Shown: piece by piece, positions 25,148 to 32,827 of the stretch | Numbering within the stretch: the first letter of the stretch is position 1 | Layout: each line of letters opens with the position of its first letter | NCBI RefSeq assembly: GCF_000621785.1 | Contig: NZ_JHXI01000007.1 | Location: forward strand, 62,001 to 126,000 | Reading direction: 5' to 3' | Origin: Ruminococcus flavefaciens ND2009 | Lineage (GTDB): Bacteria; Bacillota; Clostridia; Oscillospirales; Ruminococcaceae | Length of the DNA: 64,000 nucleotides | The notes under the pieces: generated by a model | Seen by the model: only the letters and a program-made list of their open reading frames with translations | Databases searched by the model: none | Told to the model about the DNA's origin: nothing | Position numbers and translations under genes: made by a program

Positions 25148-27268
25148 GCTCAATTAATTGTTTCAAGCCGCTATCTAAAAAGCGGCAAGCGTGGTAAAAC
25201 AAAGCGCAGGAATTTTACAAAGTATATTGCTACCCGTGAGTCAGTGGAAAAGCGTCCGCAGAATACAGGTAAAACAACTGCAAATCAAAAGCAGCTCATA
25301 GCTGAACTGATTAAAGAGTTCCCAATGGCGAAGCAGTACCTTGAATATACAGATTACACTAAGAATCCTTCATCAGAAAATGCTTCGGAACTCATATCAA
25401 CTATCATAGAACGTCATGCTGATATTATCGGTAACAGAAGGAACTTCGTAGGATACATGGCAAATAGACCAGGAGCAGAAAGACGTGGCGAACATGGATT
25501 ATTCAATGGAAGTGATGAGCCTATTGACCTGAATGCGGTTGCAAATGAAGTCGCCGAGCATCCAGGATATGTGTGGACTCATGTAGTCTCACTCCGTCGT
25601 GAGGACGCAGTGCGGCTTGGATATACAAATTCTGATATGTGGCGTGAGCTTGTGAAGCGTCACATTGACGATATATCAAAGGCACAGAATATTCCGCTTG
25701 CAAATATGAAGTGGTATGCAGCATTCCATGACACAACACATCATCCGCATATACATCTCATTGTGTATTCGTCAGATCCGAGACAAGGATACCTTACAAA
25801 AGAAGGTATGGCTGCAATACGTTCAGCTTTTGCAAACGATATTTTCCATGAAGATATGAAAAGCATTTATCAGGAGCAAACTCTTACCCGTGATGAACTG
25901 AAAGCACTGTCCGAAGATCAGATGAGTGAAATATTATCTCAAATCGGAAGCGGAGTAGTTGATGAAAGGCTTGTTACAAAGGTCAGGGAATTAAATGCTC
26001 AACTGCAAAGCATCGGCGGAAAGAAGATGTATGGATATCTTCCTAAAGAGATCAAGCAGACAGTAGATGATATATTTTTTCTGTTATCACAGAATGAAGA
26101 TATTCAAAAGCTGTATGATAAGTGGTGCGAATTTGAAAAGGCTAAGTATAAAATGTACACGCAAAAGGATAAGGAGCTTCCAAGGCTTGCTGAGAACAAG
26201 GAGTTCCGCTCGGTAAAAAATATGATCATAAGAAAAGTCGTAAATATGATTGAGATTCCTGACAGCGAGCCTGAAGATATTCACGATGATATTGAGGAAG
26301 ATACTGATGTATCTTTCGCTGATGACTATGAGTATGTTGATACTGAAGAAAGCGGCAGCAATTATTATTTCAAATGGTCAGATGGATACAAGTCAGCGTC
26401 GAGGATACTCAAATCACAAAACTTGACAGATGATGAAAAAGCTGAGGCACTCGCAGTTATGAAGTCGGAGGCTGATAAAGGAAATGTACTTGCTATTTAT
26501 GACATGGGTAGGTACAGTGTCGATGATGAAACAGCTAAGCGATATTTTGCAACGGCACTTGCAGGTTTTATTGATATAGCGCCTAAAGCAAAGAAAATTA
26601 GTTCGTACTTTCAATATCGTATCGGCAAGATGTATCTGTACGGATGCGGTACTGAGAAAGCATCTGACATAGCTTTCAAGTGGCTGGAAAAGTCTGCTGT
26701 GGCTGATAACAAATATGCACAATATATGCTGGGAAAGATGTATTTTAACGGTGAATACATTCCTGCTGATTATGACAAAGCTGAAAAATATCTTTCGGCA
26801 GCAGCATCGGCTAATAACCGTCATGCGATATATCAGCTTGCAAAACTATATCTTACACAAGAAAAATATGACGTTATCAAAGCGGTCAAGCTGTTTGAAT
26901 CTATTGCTGATGATAATTCGTGGGCTTCATATTGGCTTGGAAAGATATATCTTTTCGGAAAAGACGGAATCGCTTCCGACAGGGAAAAAGCTTTGGAATG
27001 GCTTACGAAGTCTGCTTCCGATGGAAACGAGTACGCAGAAAAGCTGATTAATTATGATAACGGTCACAACTACATGATATCAAATACCATTGTCAGTTTA
27101 CTTGTTGACTTCGGGCGGATAATAGAAGAAGACAATGCTCGAAGCCGTAGAAGAATATCACGCACTGATAAGAAACTTCGTCACCTTATCCAACAAAAAA
27201 AACAGGAACTTGGAATTAAAGAGGATGGTTCACAGCAGTACGAATATAATATTGATAATTCTATGTAA
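25145..27268 (+). CDS. MobP-type relaxase with C-terminal Sel1 repeats (apparent ACG start)
   Basis: About 707 residues if started at ACG 25145. The N-terminal segment AQLIVSSRYLKSGKRGK, required for this family, is lost if the first regular start codon (GTG 25244) is used. The catalytic region includes FVGYMANRPGAERRG, WTHVVSLRREDAVRLGY and the His-rich metal motif FHDTTHHPHIHLIVYS (about 195-210). The relaxase nicks oriT and leads the strand through the T4SS. Residues about 470-640 contain four or five Sel1-like TPR units (for example QYRIGKMYLYGCGTEKA, YMLGKMYFNGEYIP, YWLGKIYLFGKDG), an unusual addition. The C-terminus ends NIDNSM, without the clear acidic/Met tail. Confidence 0.88.
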   Translation, partial: TAQLIVSSRYLKSGKRGKTKRRNFTKYIATRESVEKRPQNTGKTTANQKQLIAELIKEFPMAKQYLEYTDYTKNPSSENASELISTIIERHADIIGNRRNFVGYMANRPGAERRGEHGLFNGSDEPIDLNAVANEVAEHPGYVWTHVVSLRREDAVRLGYTNSDMWRELVKRHIDDISKAQNIPLANMKWYAAFHDTTHHPHIHLIVYSSDPRQGYLTKEGMAAIRSAFANDIFHEDMKSIYQEQTLTRDELKALSEDQMSEILSQIGSGVVDERLVTKVRELNAQLQSIGGKKMYGYLPKEIKQTVDDIFFLLSQNEDIQKLYDKWCEFEKAKYKMYTQKDKELPRLAENKEFRSVKNMIIRKVVNMIEIPDSEPEDIHDDIEEDTDVSFADDYEYVDTEESGSNYYFKWSDGYKSASRILKSQNLTDDEKAEALAVMKSEADKGNVLAIYDMGRYSVDDETAKRYFATALAGFIDIAPKAKKISSYFQYRIGKMYLYGCGTEKASDIAFKWLEKSAVADNKYAQYMLGKMYFNGEYIPADYDKAEKYLSAAASANNRHAIYQLAKLYLTQEKYDVIKAVKLFESIADDNSWASYWLGKIYLFGKDGIASDREKALEWLTKSASDGNEYAEKLINYDNGHNYMISNTIVSLLVDFGRIIEEDNARSRRRISRTDKKLRHLIQQKKQELGIKEDGSQQYEYNIDNSM

Positions 27269-27299
27269 AAATAAAATACCGAAAAATTGAGATTTATAG

Positions 27300-27328
27300 T
27301 TGACATTTAAAAAAATATGTGATAAAAT
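27300..27328 (+). promoter_or_regulatory. Promoter of the DtxR-like regulator gene
   Basis: TTGACA (27300-27305), 17 bases, then TAAAAT (27323-27328) preceded by TGA (extended -10). The expected transcript start, about 27335, coincides with the start of the repeat element at 27336. Confidence 0.8.
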
Positions 27329-27335
27329 AACATTT

Positions 27336-27359
27336 GTTAGTGTTAGATAATATCTGCTA
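27336..27359. repeat. Operator-like element, left copy (inverted relative to 28553-28582)
   Basis: GTTAGTGTTA (27336-27345) and TATCTGCTA (27351-27359) reappear in reverse complement, in the same order, at 28573-28582 and 28554-28562, but with a 10-base spacer there in place of the 5-base spacer here. The core AGATAATATCT (27345-27355) is itself a palindrome. Both copies lie at the predicted transcript start of a promoter, which suggests a shared operator or complementary 5' ends. Confidence 0.6.
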
Positions 27360-27389
27360 TCCGTATATTAAAACGGATGGAGGATAAAC

Positions 27390-28217
27390 ATGACTGTTCA
27401 GTTAGATGAGCTTCAGCTTAAAGCTCTCATTGCTATGAGAGGAATGCCTGAAAAAGAGCGAAGCTACGTCGAAATTGCCAATAGACTTGATATCAAGCCC
27501 CACAAACTCCGCCGGTCAATGGAGCCTTTAATTGAGGAAGGAGTATACTTCATGACAGCGAGTGGTCGTCCTTCTTTTACAGATGAGGGGCAAAAATTGA
27601 TCGACAAGCTTATAAAGTATAAGAAACGTGTTCGGGATTTTTTGCTGTACAAAGGTATGGAGAAGGAAGCTGCTGAAGCTCATGCGGATAGAATGGTGCT
27701 TTTTGCCGAATCAGATTTCTATGATAAGATCATAGATCAGCCTAATAAGGTTTCAATTATGAAAAGCAAATTCAATTCAGGGGCAGAGTTTACAGGTGCA
27801 GAGCTTACGGAGATAGTAAAAAACTTTAAATTCGAGCCTATGTTTGAACTGCTGAAATATGATCAGAGCAGATTCCAAGAGTATTCAATGGCTAACCGAG
27901 GCTTCTATAAACCGTGTACTGTAATCATAAAAAACGGAAAAGGTACAGTTATATTCAAAAGAAAGAGTATGTCGGCTCAGATCCCTTCCGACCATACGGA
28001 TATCATGGGGTATGCAAATTCTTTTCAGTATTTTGACGGAAATGAGTTCGTCGAAGCTGATAGAAAAGACGATACATTCAGTATTCCACTTGATAAGTTT
28101 CACTTTTACACCATTGGCGAGAATGATGATACAAAGATACTCAAAGGCGTGATATATCTTCGTTTCAATTGTGCAACGTTTGATCACTCAAAAAAAAAAA
28201 CTTGTTATTTATATTAA
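27390..28217 (+). CDS. DtxR/MntR-like metal-dependent regulator with a long C-terminal extension
   Basis: 275 residues. The N-terminal winged helix (YVEIANRLDIKPHKLRRSM, wing GRPSFTDEGQKL) is followed by a helical part with EKEAAEAHADRMVLFAES, which resembles the E-xx-E-x-H metal and dimer motif of DtxR/MntR proteins. The C-terminal 150 residues are unassigned and beta-rich. It stands alone before the heme-uptake operon with its own promoter and terminator, so it is the likely iron- or manganese-sensing regulator of that operon and of itself. An 11-base A-run (28190-28200) lies ten codons from the stop; slippage there would change only the last few residues. Confidence 0.65.
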   Translation: MTVQLDELQLKALIAMRGMPEKERSYVEIANRLDIKPHKLRRSMEPLIEEGVYFMTASGRPSFTDEGQKLIDKLIKYKKRVRDFLLYKGMEKEAAEAHADRMVLFAESDFYDKIIDQPNKVSIMKSKFNSGAEFTGAELTEIVKNFKFEPMFELLKYDQSRFQEYSMANRGFYKPCTVIIKNGKGTVIFKRKSMSAQIPSDHTDIMGYANSFQYFDGNEFVEADRKDDTFSIPLDKFHFYTIGENDDTKILKGVIYLRFNCATFDHSKKKTCYLY

Positions 28218-28232
28218 TTGAATAATAGTTGT

Positions 28233-28276
28233 CGCAGGGTAACATTTTTCAGAGTGTTGCCCTGCGTTTGTTTTTT
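28233..28276 (+). terminator. Rho-independent terminator after the regulator gene
   Basis: A 12-bp stem CGCAGGGTAACA / TGTTGCCCTGCG (one G-T pair) with a 10-base loop, followed by TTTGTTTTTT. Very strong. Confidence 0.92.
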
Positions 28277-28278
28277 AT

Positions 28279-28297
28279 GGAGAATAAAATATTCTCC
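28279..28297. repeat. Small perfect hairpin GGAGAATA / TATTCTCC
   Basis: An 8-bp stem with a 3-base AAA loop just after the terminator, in the AT-rich regulatory region. It has no T-run and no gene in contact. It may be a protein-binding palindrome; purpose unknown. Confidence 0.5.
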
Positions 28298-28356
28298 AAC
28301 AAAAATGCACAAAAAATGTTAGTTATCAACAGTTTGTGAACGAAAAATGTACGAAC

Positions 28357-28376
28357 GGATTACAAATTTGTAATTC
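28357..28376. promoter_or_regulatory. Palindromic operator, distal copy
   Basis: GGATTACAAATTTGTAATTC with the perfect 16-bp palindrome ATTACAAATTTGTAAT. The same 20 bases recur exactly at 28487-28506, and similarity extends to the following TCGA. It is a likely binding site for a dimeric regulator. Confidence 0.75.
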
Positions 28377-28486
28377 ATCGAGCACTAAATTAGTGGATAA
28401 AAATATCTGGACTTAATAAAATTGCCAAAAGTATTGAACAAAAGCCATGATGAAATAATATTGTTTTACAAAACTAACATAATTTA

Positions 28487-28506
28487 GGATTACAAATTTG
28501 TAATTC
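28487..28506. promoter_or_regulatory. Palindromic operator, proximal copy
   Basis: Identical to 28357-28376 and 130 bases downstream of it. It ends 9 bases before the -35 box at 28516, a position suited to either activation or repression of the heme-operon promoter. Two sites this far apart could support DNA looping. Confidence 0.75.
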
Positions 28507-28515
28507 GTCGAAGCC

Positions 28516-28544
28516 TTGACAAACGTCAGGAAGGGATATATAAT
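28516..28544 (+). promoter_or_regulatory. Consensus sigma-A promoter of the NEAT/heme operon
   Basis: TTGACA (28516-28521), 17-base spacer, TATAAT (28539-28544): a full match to consensus. Transcription should start near 28551, about 200 bases before the first gene, leaving a long leader. Confidence 0.9.
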
Positions 28545-28550
28545 TTATGC

Positions 28551-28751
28551 AGTTAGCAGATACTTACATCTCTAACACTAACAACCACCTATGGACCGTG
28601 GCAGCAGCCTCGGTTTAGCAGCTCAATGTGCACAGAGCGGTCATACATGAGACAAGCCGAATTGATCAGCGGCGAGTTTCGGGACAAACAAGATGTCAGT
28701 GCGGAAAGGCTCCGTAATGACGAACGACAATATTTTAAGGAGGATTTAACA
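28551..28751 (+). ncRNA. Structured 5' leader of the heme operon (candidate cis-regulatory RNA)
   Basis: About 200 bases between the predicted transcript start and the first ATG, with several possible helices. These are TATG-GACCG with CGGTC-ATA (28590-28598 / 28638-28645, one bulge), GCCG / CGGC (28656-28659 / 28670-28673), and GTCA / TGAC enclosing CGGA / TCCG (28695-28721). An open frame from 28626 runs into the first gene but has no ribosome binding site. It matches no riboswitch class I can recognise by eye. It might be a leader that senses heme or iron, or merely carry operators and stabilising stems. Confidence 0.45.
28553..28582. repeat. Operator-like element, right copy at the transcript start
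   Basis: TAGCAGATA and TAACACTAAC with a 10-base spacer, the inverse of the element at 27336-27359. Within this copy TTAG-AGAT and ATCTCTAA also form an imperfect hairpin (one bulged C). The first 13 bases from 28551, AGTTAGCAGATAC, resemble both arms of the repeat at 49516-49561. Confidence 0.6.
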
Positions 28752-29285
28752 ATGTTAAAGAAGAGAATCACATCAGCAATTGCAGCCCTCGCTATGGCTG
28801 CAACAATGAGCGTTTCTGCTCTTAGTGCTTCTGCAGCAACTTATGACACACCAAACGATGACACTTCAATCGTAACACTGCAGCGTGATTATGCGAATTA
28901 TACTAGTTCAGCTTTCTACTCTCTTTCAAGCGGAAATCCTGCACCGATGGGAATGAGTACAGCTTGTATTCAGAGCACTTCTACAGATTCTAATGGTAAT
29001 GTAACTATCGTACTCAAGCAGGGTTCTCTGCAGGTTGGAATTTTCCCGCTTACAACGTGCACGATAATCGATTGCGTCAATAGTAATACCGATGCAAATT
29101 ATTTCAATGCTGCTACATCTACTTACCCTTATGGCACCATTGTTATACCAGCATCAGATATTTCTTCAGACGGCACAAGCGGATATGTTGATGTTACAGT
29201 TACGTTTGGTGGTGGCCTTATTAACATAATCAGCGATATTACCCCTATGTCTAATCCTATGGACCTTAGACTTAGACTTTTCTAA
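28752..29285 (+). CDS. Small secreted NEAT-like protein
   Basis: 177 residues from the ATG at 28752, with AAGGAGG 9 bases upstream; upstream in-frame ATGs lack a site and would precede the signal peptide. The signal peptide ends near ALSASAA. The mature part has SSGNPAPMGMSTACI followed by DSNGNVTIVLKQGSL, which parallels the opening helix and first strand of the NEAT domains in the next genes (SMGNPAM, then DKNGNASVILEF). It therefore is probably a single, diverged NEAT-like heme-binding domain released from the cell or loosely bound, since there is no anchor. First gene of the operon. Confidence 0.55.
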   Translation: MLKKRITSAIAALAMAATMSVSALSASAATYDTPNDDTSIVTLQRDYANYTSSAFYSLSSGNPAPMGMSTACIQSTSTDSNGNVTIVLKQGSLQVGIFPLTTCTIIDCVNSNTDANYFNAATSTYPYGTIVIPASDISSDGTSGYVDVTVTFGGGLINIISDITPMSNPMDLRLRLF

Positions 29286-29312
29286 TAATATCACATTTTA
29301 CTAAAATATCCT

Positions 29313-29353
29313 CTTACCACTCGCTTCACTTATTGAGTGTAGCGAGTGGTAAG
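29313..29353. repeat. Long perfect hairpin before the large NEAT gene
   Basis: CTTACCACTCGCT (29313-29325) pairs with AGCGAGTGGTAAG (29341-29353), 13 bp, and CACT / AGTG extends the stem inside. It is followed by A residues, not T, so it would terminate only transcription from the other strand. In the mRNA it may protect or separate the transcript segments of the first and second genes. Confidence 0.8.
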
Positions 29354-29372
29354 AAAAATAGGAGTGTAATTA

Positions 29373-32300
29373 ATGATAAATTTAAAGCTTTGCTCCAGCT
29401 TGATTGCATTATCTTTGGTGCTGTCAACAGGGGTTTATTTTATGCCTTCAGCTAATTGCGTCGCAAAGGCAGCAAGTGTATCAGATAATAGTGAATTCTC
29501 TGAAAAAGATCGTTACATATCTAAGCTGAATGAAGCACTTTCGATTTCATCTTCCGATTACTCTGCTGATTCTTACTCGCTTTTCTTGGATAGATTAGCG
29601 CCCTATAATAAATCGCTTATAATCGAAATGGATTCAGAATCTTATTCAGATATTGAATATAGAACACTATATGATGGTATAGAGTATGCAGAGTCTTTTC
29701 TTGTTGCTGATACTTCTCATAGCTATTTATCTGATTTAGAAAAACTGATTAACTATGGAAACAGCTTGGTAAAAGATGATTATACTGATGAAAGTTTCAC
29801 CGCTTTCAAAACAAAGTTTGACTCTTTAGCTTCTGGTAATTATTCATTAGAAAAAGCCAAAGCAGCGGAAGAAGATGGATATGGTGGAAAAACAATTTAT
29901 ACTTCATATATTGAAAAACAGTATATACCGTGTTTTAATCTTCTCAAAAGTCGAGACTGTTGCAGTGTTACACTTGTTGATCCGAATACTGGTATTACAG
30001 TATCATCGGATTCCGATGTTATTCCGCAAGATGCAGAATTAGTTGTAACTGCTTATGATTCAACAGATTGGCCGTGGCTCACATTAAACTCTAATTCGTT
30101 TACGAATATACCAAGATTATGTTCACAATATGTGTACTATAATGTAGCAATATATGGTTCTGACGGAAAAAGAATCAATATTTCTTCTCCATATACAATT
30201 ACTTATCCTATTTCTGATGATTTTGATATGTCTCAGCTTACATATCAATTATATACAAATGAAATTGGCTCAGGTAGTATTGCGAAAATAAAAAAAGATA
30301 TTGACAACAAAACAATTTCTGTTACTTTTAGGCAGACATCTATGAGTAAGGCAAACGGAAGTGCGATGTTGTTTAAAAATGCCATTTCAAATGTAGATCC
30401 ATTAACATTAGAAGATGGTATATATAATGTAAAAGCTAATTTAACAGCATCAGCAGATGCAACTCGTGCTTCGATGTCGAATGAAGCTATCATACATGAT
30501 GCGTATTTAACTAAATTAGGAGATGACATTAACATTTACGTTAACTTTGTTCCTATTTATGTTATCGCGCCAGATCAGCCGTCATATTGTGGCGGTTTGT
30601 GGAGTGAAAAGGGAAAACAGAGAGATAGCCAGTATTACGAAGATAGTGAAGTTGTATACAGCTATTACACAAATGAAGATGGGACAATAAGAGATAATGA
30701 CATTTACAATGGTGTAACTCAAATCCCTTGCCCTAAAACTATTAAACTGCATCTTGAAAGAGATAGTTTTAATGAATATGGTGGATATACACTTGCTGTT
30801 AGTTCTCCAGCAATGGCTGCTTTAAATAATCTTGATTTTTCTGAAATTGAGAAGTATTGGGATGAGTTAACTGCGATCATGATGATTTCCAATCCAACAT
30901 ATCTCGGTACACTCGATCAGGCATCTTCGTATCTGCCAACATATGACATCACAGCACTTCAAAGAGAGTATGAATATGCAAACATTCTCGCTGATGATAA
31001 CATCTACACAGACGAGTCATGGGCAGATGTTCAGGCGCTTCTCGACACTGAAACAACAACAGAGGATAAGAAGTGCGTAACAGGATATTCCGACACAACA
31101 GAACTTACAGCCCGTATTGCAGAATATCAGTCGGCTACAGCGGCTCTTGTTGTTGATGAGAATAAGAAGATAGCTGACGGAAGATATCTTGTTCCTGCAC
31201 ACATGATTAAAACCGATAGAGCATCTGACTCAATGTCTGAAAATGCTATCAATCATAATGTAGTTGTTGATGTTAAGGACGGCAAGGCTACTGTTCAGGT
31301 GGAGTTCAAGGGAATGGCTATTGACGATAAGTTTGGCTACCTTGAAAAGCTGTCATACTTTAACGCAGGCTATGAGTATAATGGATTCGGTGCTCCTGTT
31401 GGTGAAGTTACCGAAGCAACCGTTATAAACAAGTATGATGTTATTGATGAATACAGTGGAAAAAATCCCCCTCATTATCTTGAATTTCCTCTTGTAGACG
31501 GAAAGGGTGCTGAATGGATACCATTACAGGTGTTTGTTCCTGTAATGGAAGCTGTATCAACAGGAAGCGGAACACAGAGCGTTCTGATGCACCTTGATTG
31601 GGAAAACAAAGTACCTGCTGGCAAGATCGCTGAGTACACAGGTAATACCCTTTCACTCAAGGATGATTTCGGACTTAACTTCTTCTTTAACTTTGGCGAA
31701 CAGACTCTTAATGATGCAGGTGCTAAGGTTAAGTTCACTCTCCCTGACGGCTCTGTTAAGGAGTACGTTATCAGCGAAATTGCAGATGCTGACAAGACTG
31801 CAAACGGTTATAAGTTCTCTGCAAATGTTGCTGCTAAGGAAATGACAGCACCGGTTAAGGTACAGGTTATCCTTTCAAACGGCGAAACAAGCGAAGTATT
31901 CAGTTGCTCTGTTAAGGAGTACGCTGACAAGCTCCTTGCTTCTTCAACTAATGAGTCGGAGATCGCTCTTGTTAAGTCTATTCTTAACTACGGCGGATAT
32001 GCTCAGGAGTTCTTCGGATATAACAAGACAGCCCTTGCAAATGCAGACCTCACAGACGCTGAAAAAACTCTTGGCGATGTAACAATCGCAAATACAAAGC
32101 GTGAAAGAGTTGAGGACGAGGATGACGGTATCAACTTCTACGGTTCATCTCTCTCACTGAATACAAAGATCGACCTAAAGGCATACTTCACTCTTGAAGA
32201 TGGAGCAAAGATCAGCGATTATACATTCAAGATCGGCAGCACTGAACTTACTCCTGTTGAATCAGGCAATAAGTATTATGTTACTATTCCCGATATCACT

Positions 32301-32489
32301 TCCAGAGATATAGATGAGCGTTCAGCCATCGAAATTGCTAATAAGTCAGGCGAGGGAGAGCTGTCCGTTAAGACAGGTCCTTACGCATACATCTACAAAG
32401 CACTTTCAAAGTCATCTGACGAGAAGCTCCAGTCTCTCATGAAGGCATTGTACTTCTACAGTCAGGCTGCTGAAAAATATAACGCATAA
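29373..32489 (+). CDS. Large secreted protein with two NEAT-like domains
   Basis: 1038 residues. Signal peptide (about 1-34), a helical region (40-190), an Ig-like sheet domain (about 200-315, VTLVDPNTGITVSSDSD), a first NEAT-like domain (about 345-475, ATRASMSNEAIIHDAY) and a helical FIVAR-like linker (about 515-590). A second NEAT domain follows (about 605-750, SDSMSENAINHNVVVD, then LQVFVPVMEAV), then a C-terminal domain shared with the 32828 protein (LNYGGYAQEFFG, then ALYFYSQAAEKYN). No sortase signal is seen. It probably captures heme outside the cell. The usual NEAT heme-iron YxxxY motif is missing. The first 1.5 kb is clearly more AT-rich than the rest, suggesting a mosaic gene. Confidence 0.75.
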   Translation: MINLKLCSSLIALSLVLSTGVYFMPSANCVAKAASVSDNSEFSEKDRYISKLNEALSISSSDYSADSYSLFLDRLAPYNKSLIIEMDSESYSDIEYRTLYDGIEYAESFLVADTSHSYLSDLEKLINYGNSLVKDDYTDESFTAFKTKFDSLASGNYSLEKAKAAEEDGYGGKTIYTSYIEKQYIPCFNLLKSRDCCSVTLVDPNTGITVSSDSDVIPQDAELVVTAYDSTDWPWLTLNSNSFTNIPRLCSQYVYYNVAIYGSDGKRINISSPYTITYPISDDFDMSQLTYQLYTNEIGSGSIAKIKKDIDNKTISVTFRQTSMSKANGSAMLFKNAISNVDPLTLEDGIYNVKANLTASADATRASMSNEAIIHDAYLTKLGDDINIYVNFVPIYVIAPDQPSYCGGLWSEKGKQRDSQYYEDSEVVYSYYTNEDGTIRDNDIYNGVTQIPCPKTIKLHLERDSFNEYGGYTLAVSSPAMAALNNLDFSEIEKYWDELTAIMMISNPTYLGTLDQASSYLPTYDITALQREYEYANILADDNIYTDESWADVQALLDTETTTEDKKCVTGYSDTTELTARIAEYQSATAALVVDENKKIADGRYLVPAHMIKTDRASDSMSENAINHNVVVDVKDGKATVQVEFKGMAIDDKFGYLEKLSYFNAGYEYNGFGAPVGEVTEATVINKYDVIDEYSGKNPPHYLEFPLVDGKGAEWIPLQVFVPVMEAVSTGSGTQSVLMHLDWENKVPAGKIAEYTGNTLSLKDDFGLNFFFNFGEQTLNDAGAKVKFTLPDGSVKEYVISEIADADKTANGYKFSANVAAKEMTAPVKVQVILSNGETSEVFSCSVKEYADKLLASSTNESEIALVKSILNYGGYAQEFFGYNKTALANADLTDAEKTLGDVTIANTKRERVEDEDDGINFYGSSLSLNTKIDLKAYFTLEDGAKISDYTFKIGSTELTPVESGNKYYVTIPDITSRDIDERSAIEIANKSGEGELSVKTGPYAYIYKALSKSSDEKLQSLMKALYFYSQAAEKYNA

Positions 32490-32501
32490 GGAGGCATAAA
32501 A

Positions 32502-32600
32502 ATGAAGGAAAAATATATCACTCCCGAGACTGAGATCATCGAGTTTGAGAATGAGGATGTTATCACTACAAGTGATCCTAATGAAACACCTATTCTCTGA
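32502..32600 (+). CDS. Small precursor-like peptide A1 (leader MKEKYI...EDVITTSD)
   Basis: 32 residues, starting 13 bases after the NEAT gene, with AAGGAGG 9 bases before the ATG. It shares the pattern MKEKYI-P-E-x-E, then F-E-x-E-DVITTSD with the peptide at 35734-35853, including the identical EDVITTSD block. After that block only seven residues remain (PNETPIL). This conserved front and short variable end are typical of a modified-peptide precursor (leader plus core). The modification genes lie 2.5 kb downstream (34991-39336). A terminator follows directly. Confidence 0.7.
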   Translation: MKEKYITPETEIIEFENEDVITTSDPNETPIL

Positions 32601-32622
32601 TTAAACTGAACTATTTGCAATC

Positions 32623-32670
32623 AGGAACAGATGGTGTTAAAAATACTGTCTGTTCCTTTCTGCATTTTTA
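32623..32670 (+). terminator. Terminator after peptide A1
   Basis: AGGAACAGA / TCTGTTCCT pairs as the base of a long stem (32623-32631 with 32649-32657), with further pairs inside and an AAA loop, and is followed by TTTCTGCATTTTTA. Some transcription may read through into the downstream NEAT gene. Confidence 0.75.
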
Positions 32671-32770
32671 TATTGGACCTTAAAAAGACTTTGATGTTCG
32701 ATATAAAAACAGATCTGAAGTGTATCGCACATATGCAAACTGCATTTTTGCTGAGTGCGAATAGGAAAAT

Positions 32771-32800
32771 ATCAAACGTCAAATTATATTGTTGTTTGAT
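32771..32800. repeat. Inverted repeat ATCAAAC / GTTTGAT before the third NEAT gene
   Basis: Seven-base arms (32771-32777 and 32794-32800) flank an AT-rich centre, just upstream of TATAAC at 32805-32810. No good -35 box is visible. It could be an operator for a separate promoter of the gene at 32828. Confidence 0.4.
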
Positions 32801-32827
32801 GTATTATAACAGAAAGGAATCTAAAAA

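Noticed and set aside
25244..25246. GTG 25244 as the relaxase start
   Set aside because: It has no ribosome site and would delete the conserved N-terminal relaxase segment encoded just upstream.
27336..28582. Invertible DNA segment (phase variation) bounded by the inverted elements
   Set aside because: The arms are short and have unequal spacers (5 and 10 bases), and no recombinase gene is near; the operator reading is simpler. Kept only as an alternative in the finding.
28626..28751. Upstream in-frame start at 28626 that would extend the first NEAT-like protein by 42 residues
   Set aside because: No ribosome binding site, and the extension would put a charged stretch before a perfect signal peptide; AAGGAGG before ATG 28752 decides the start.
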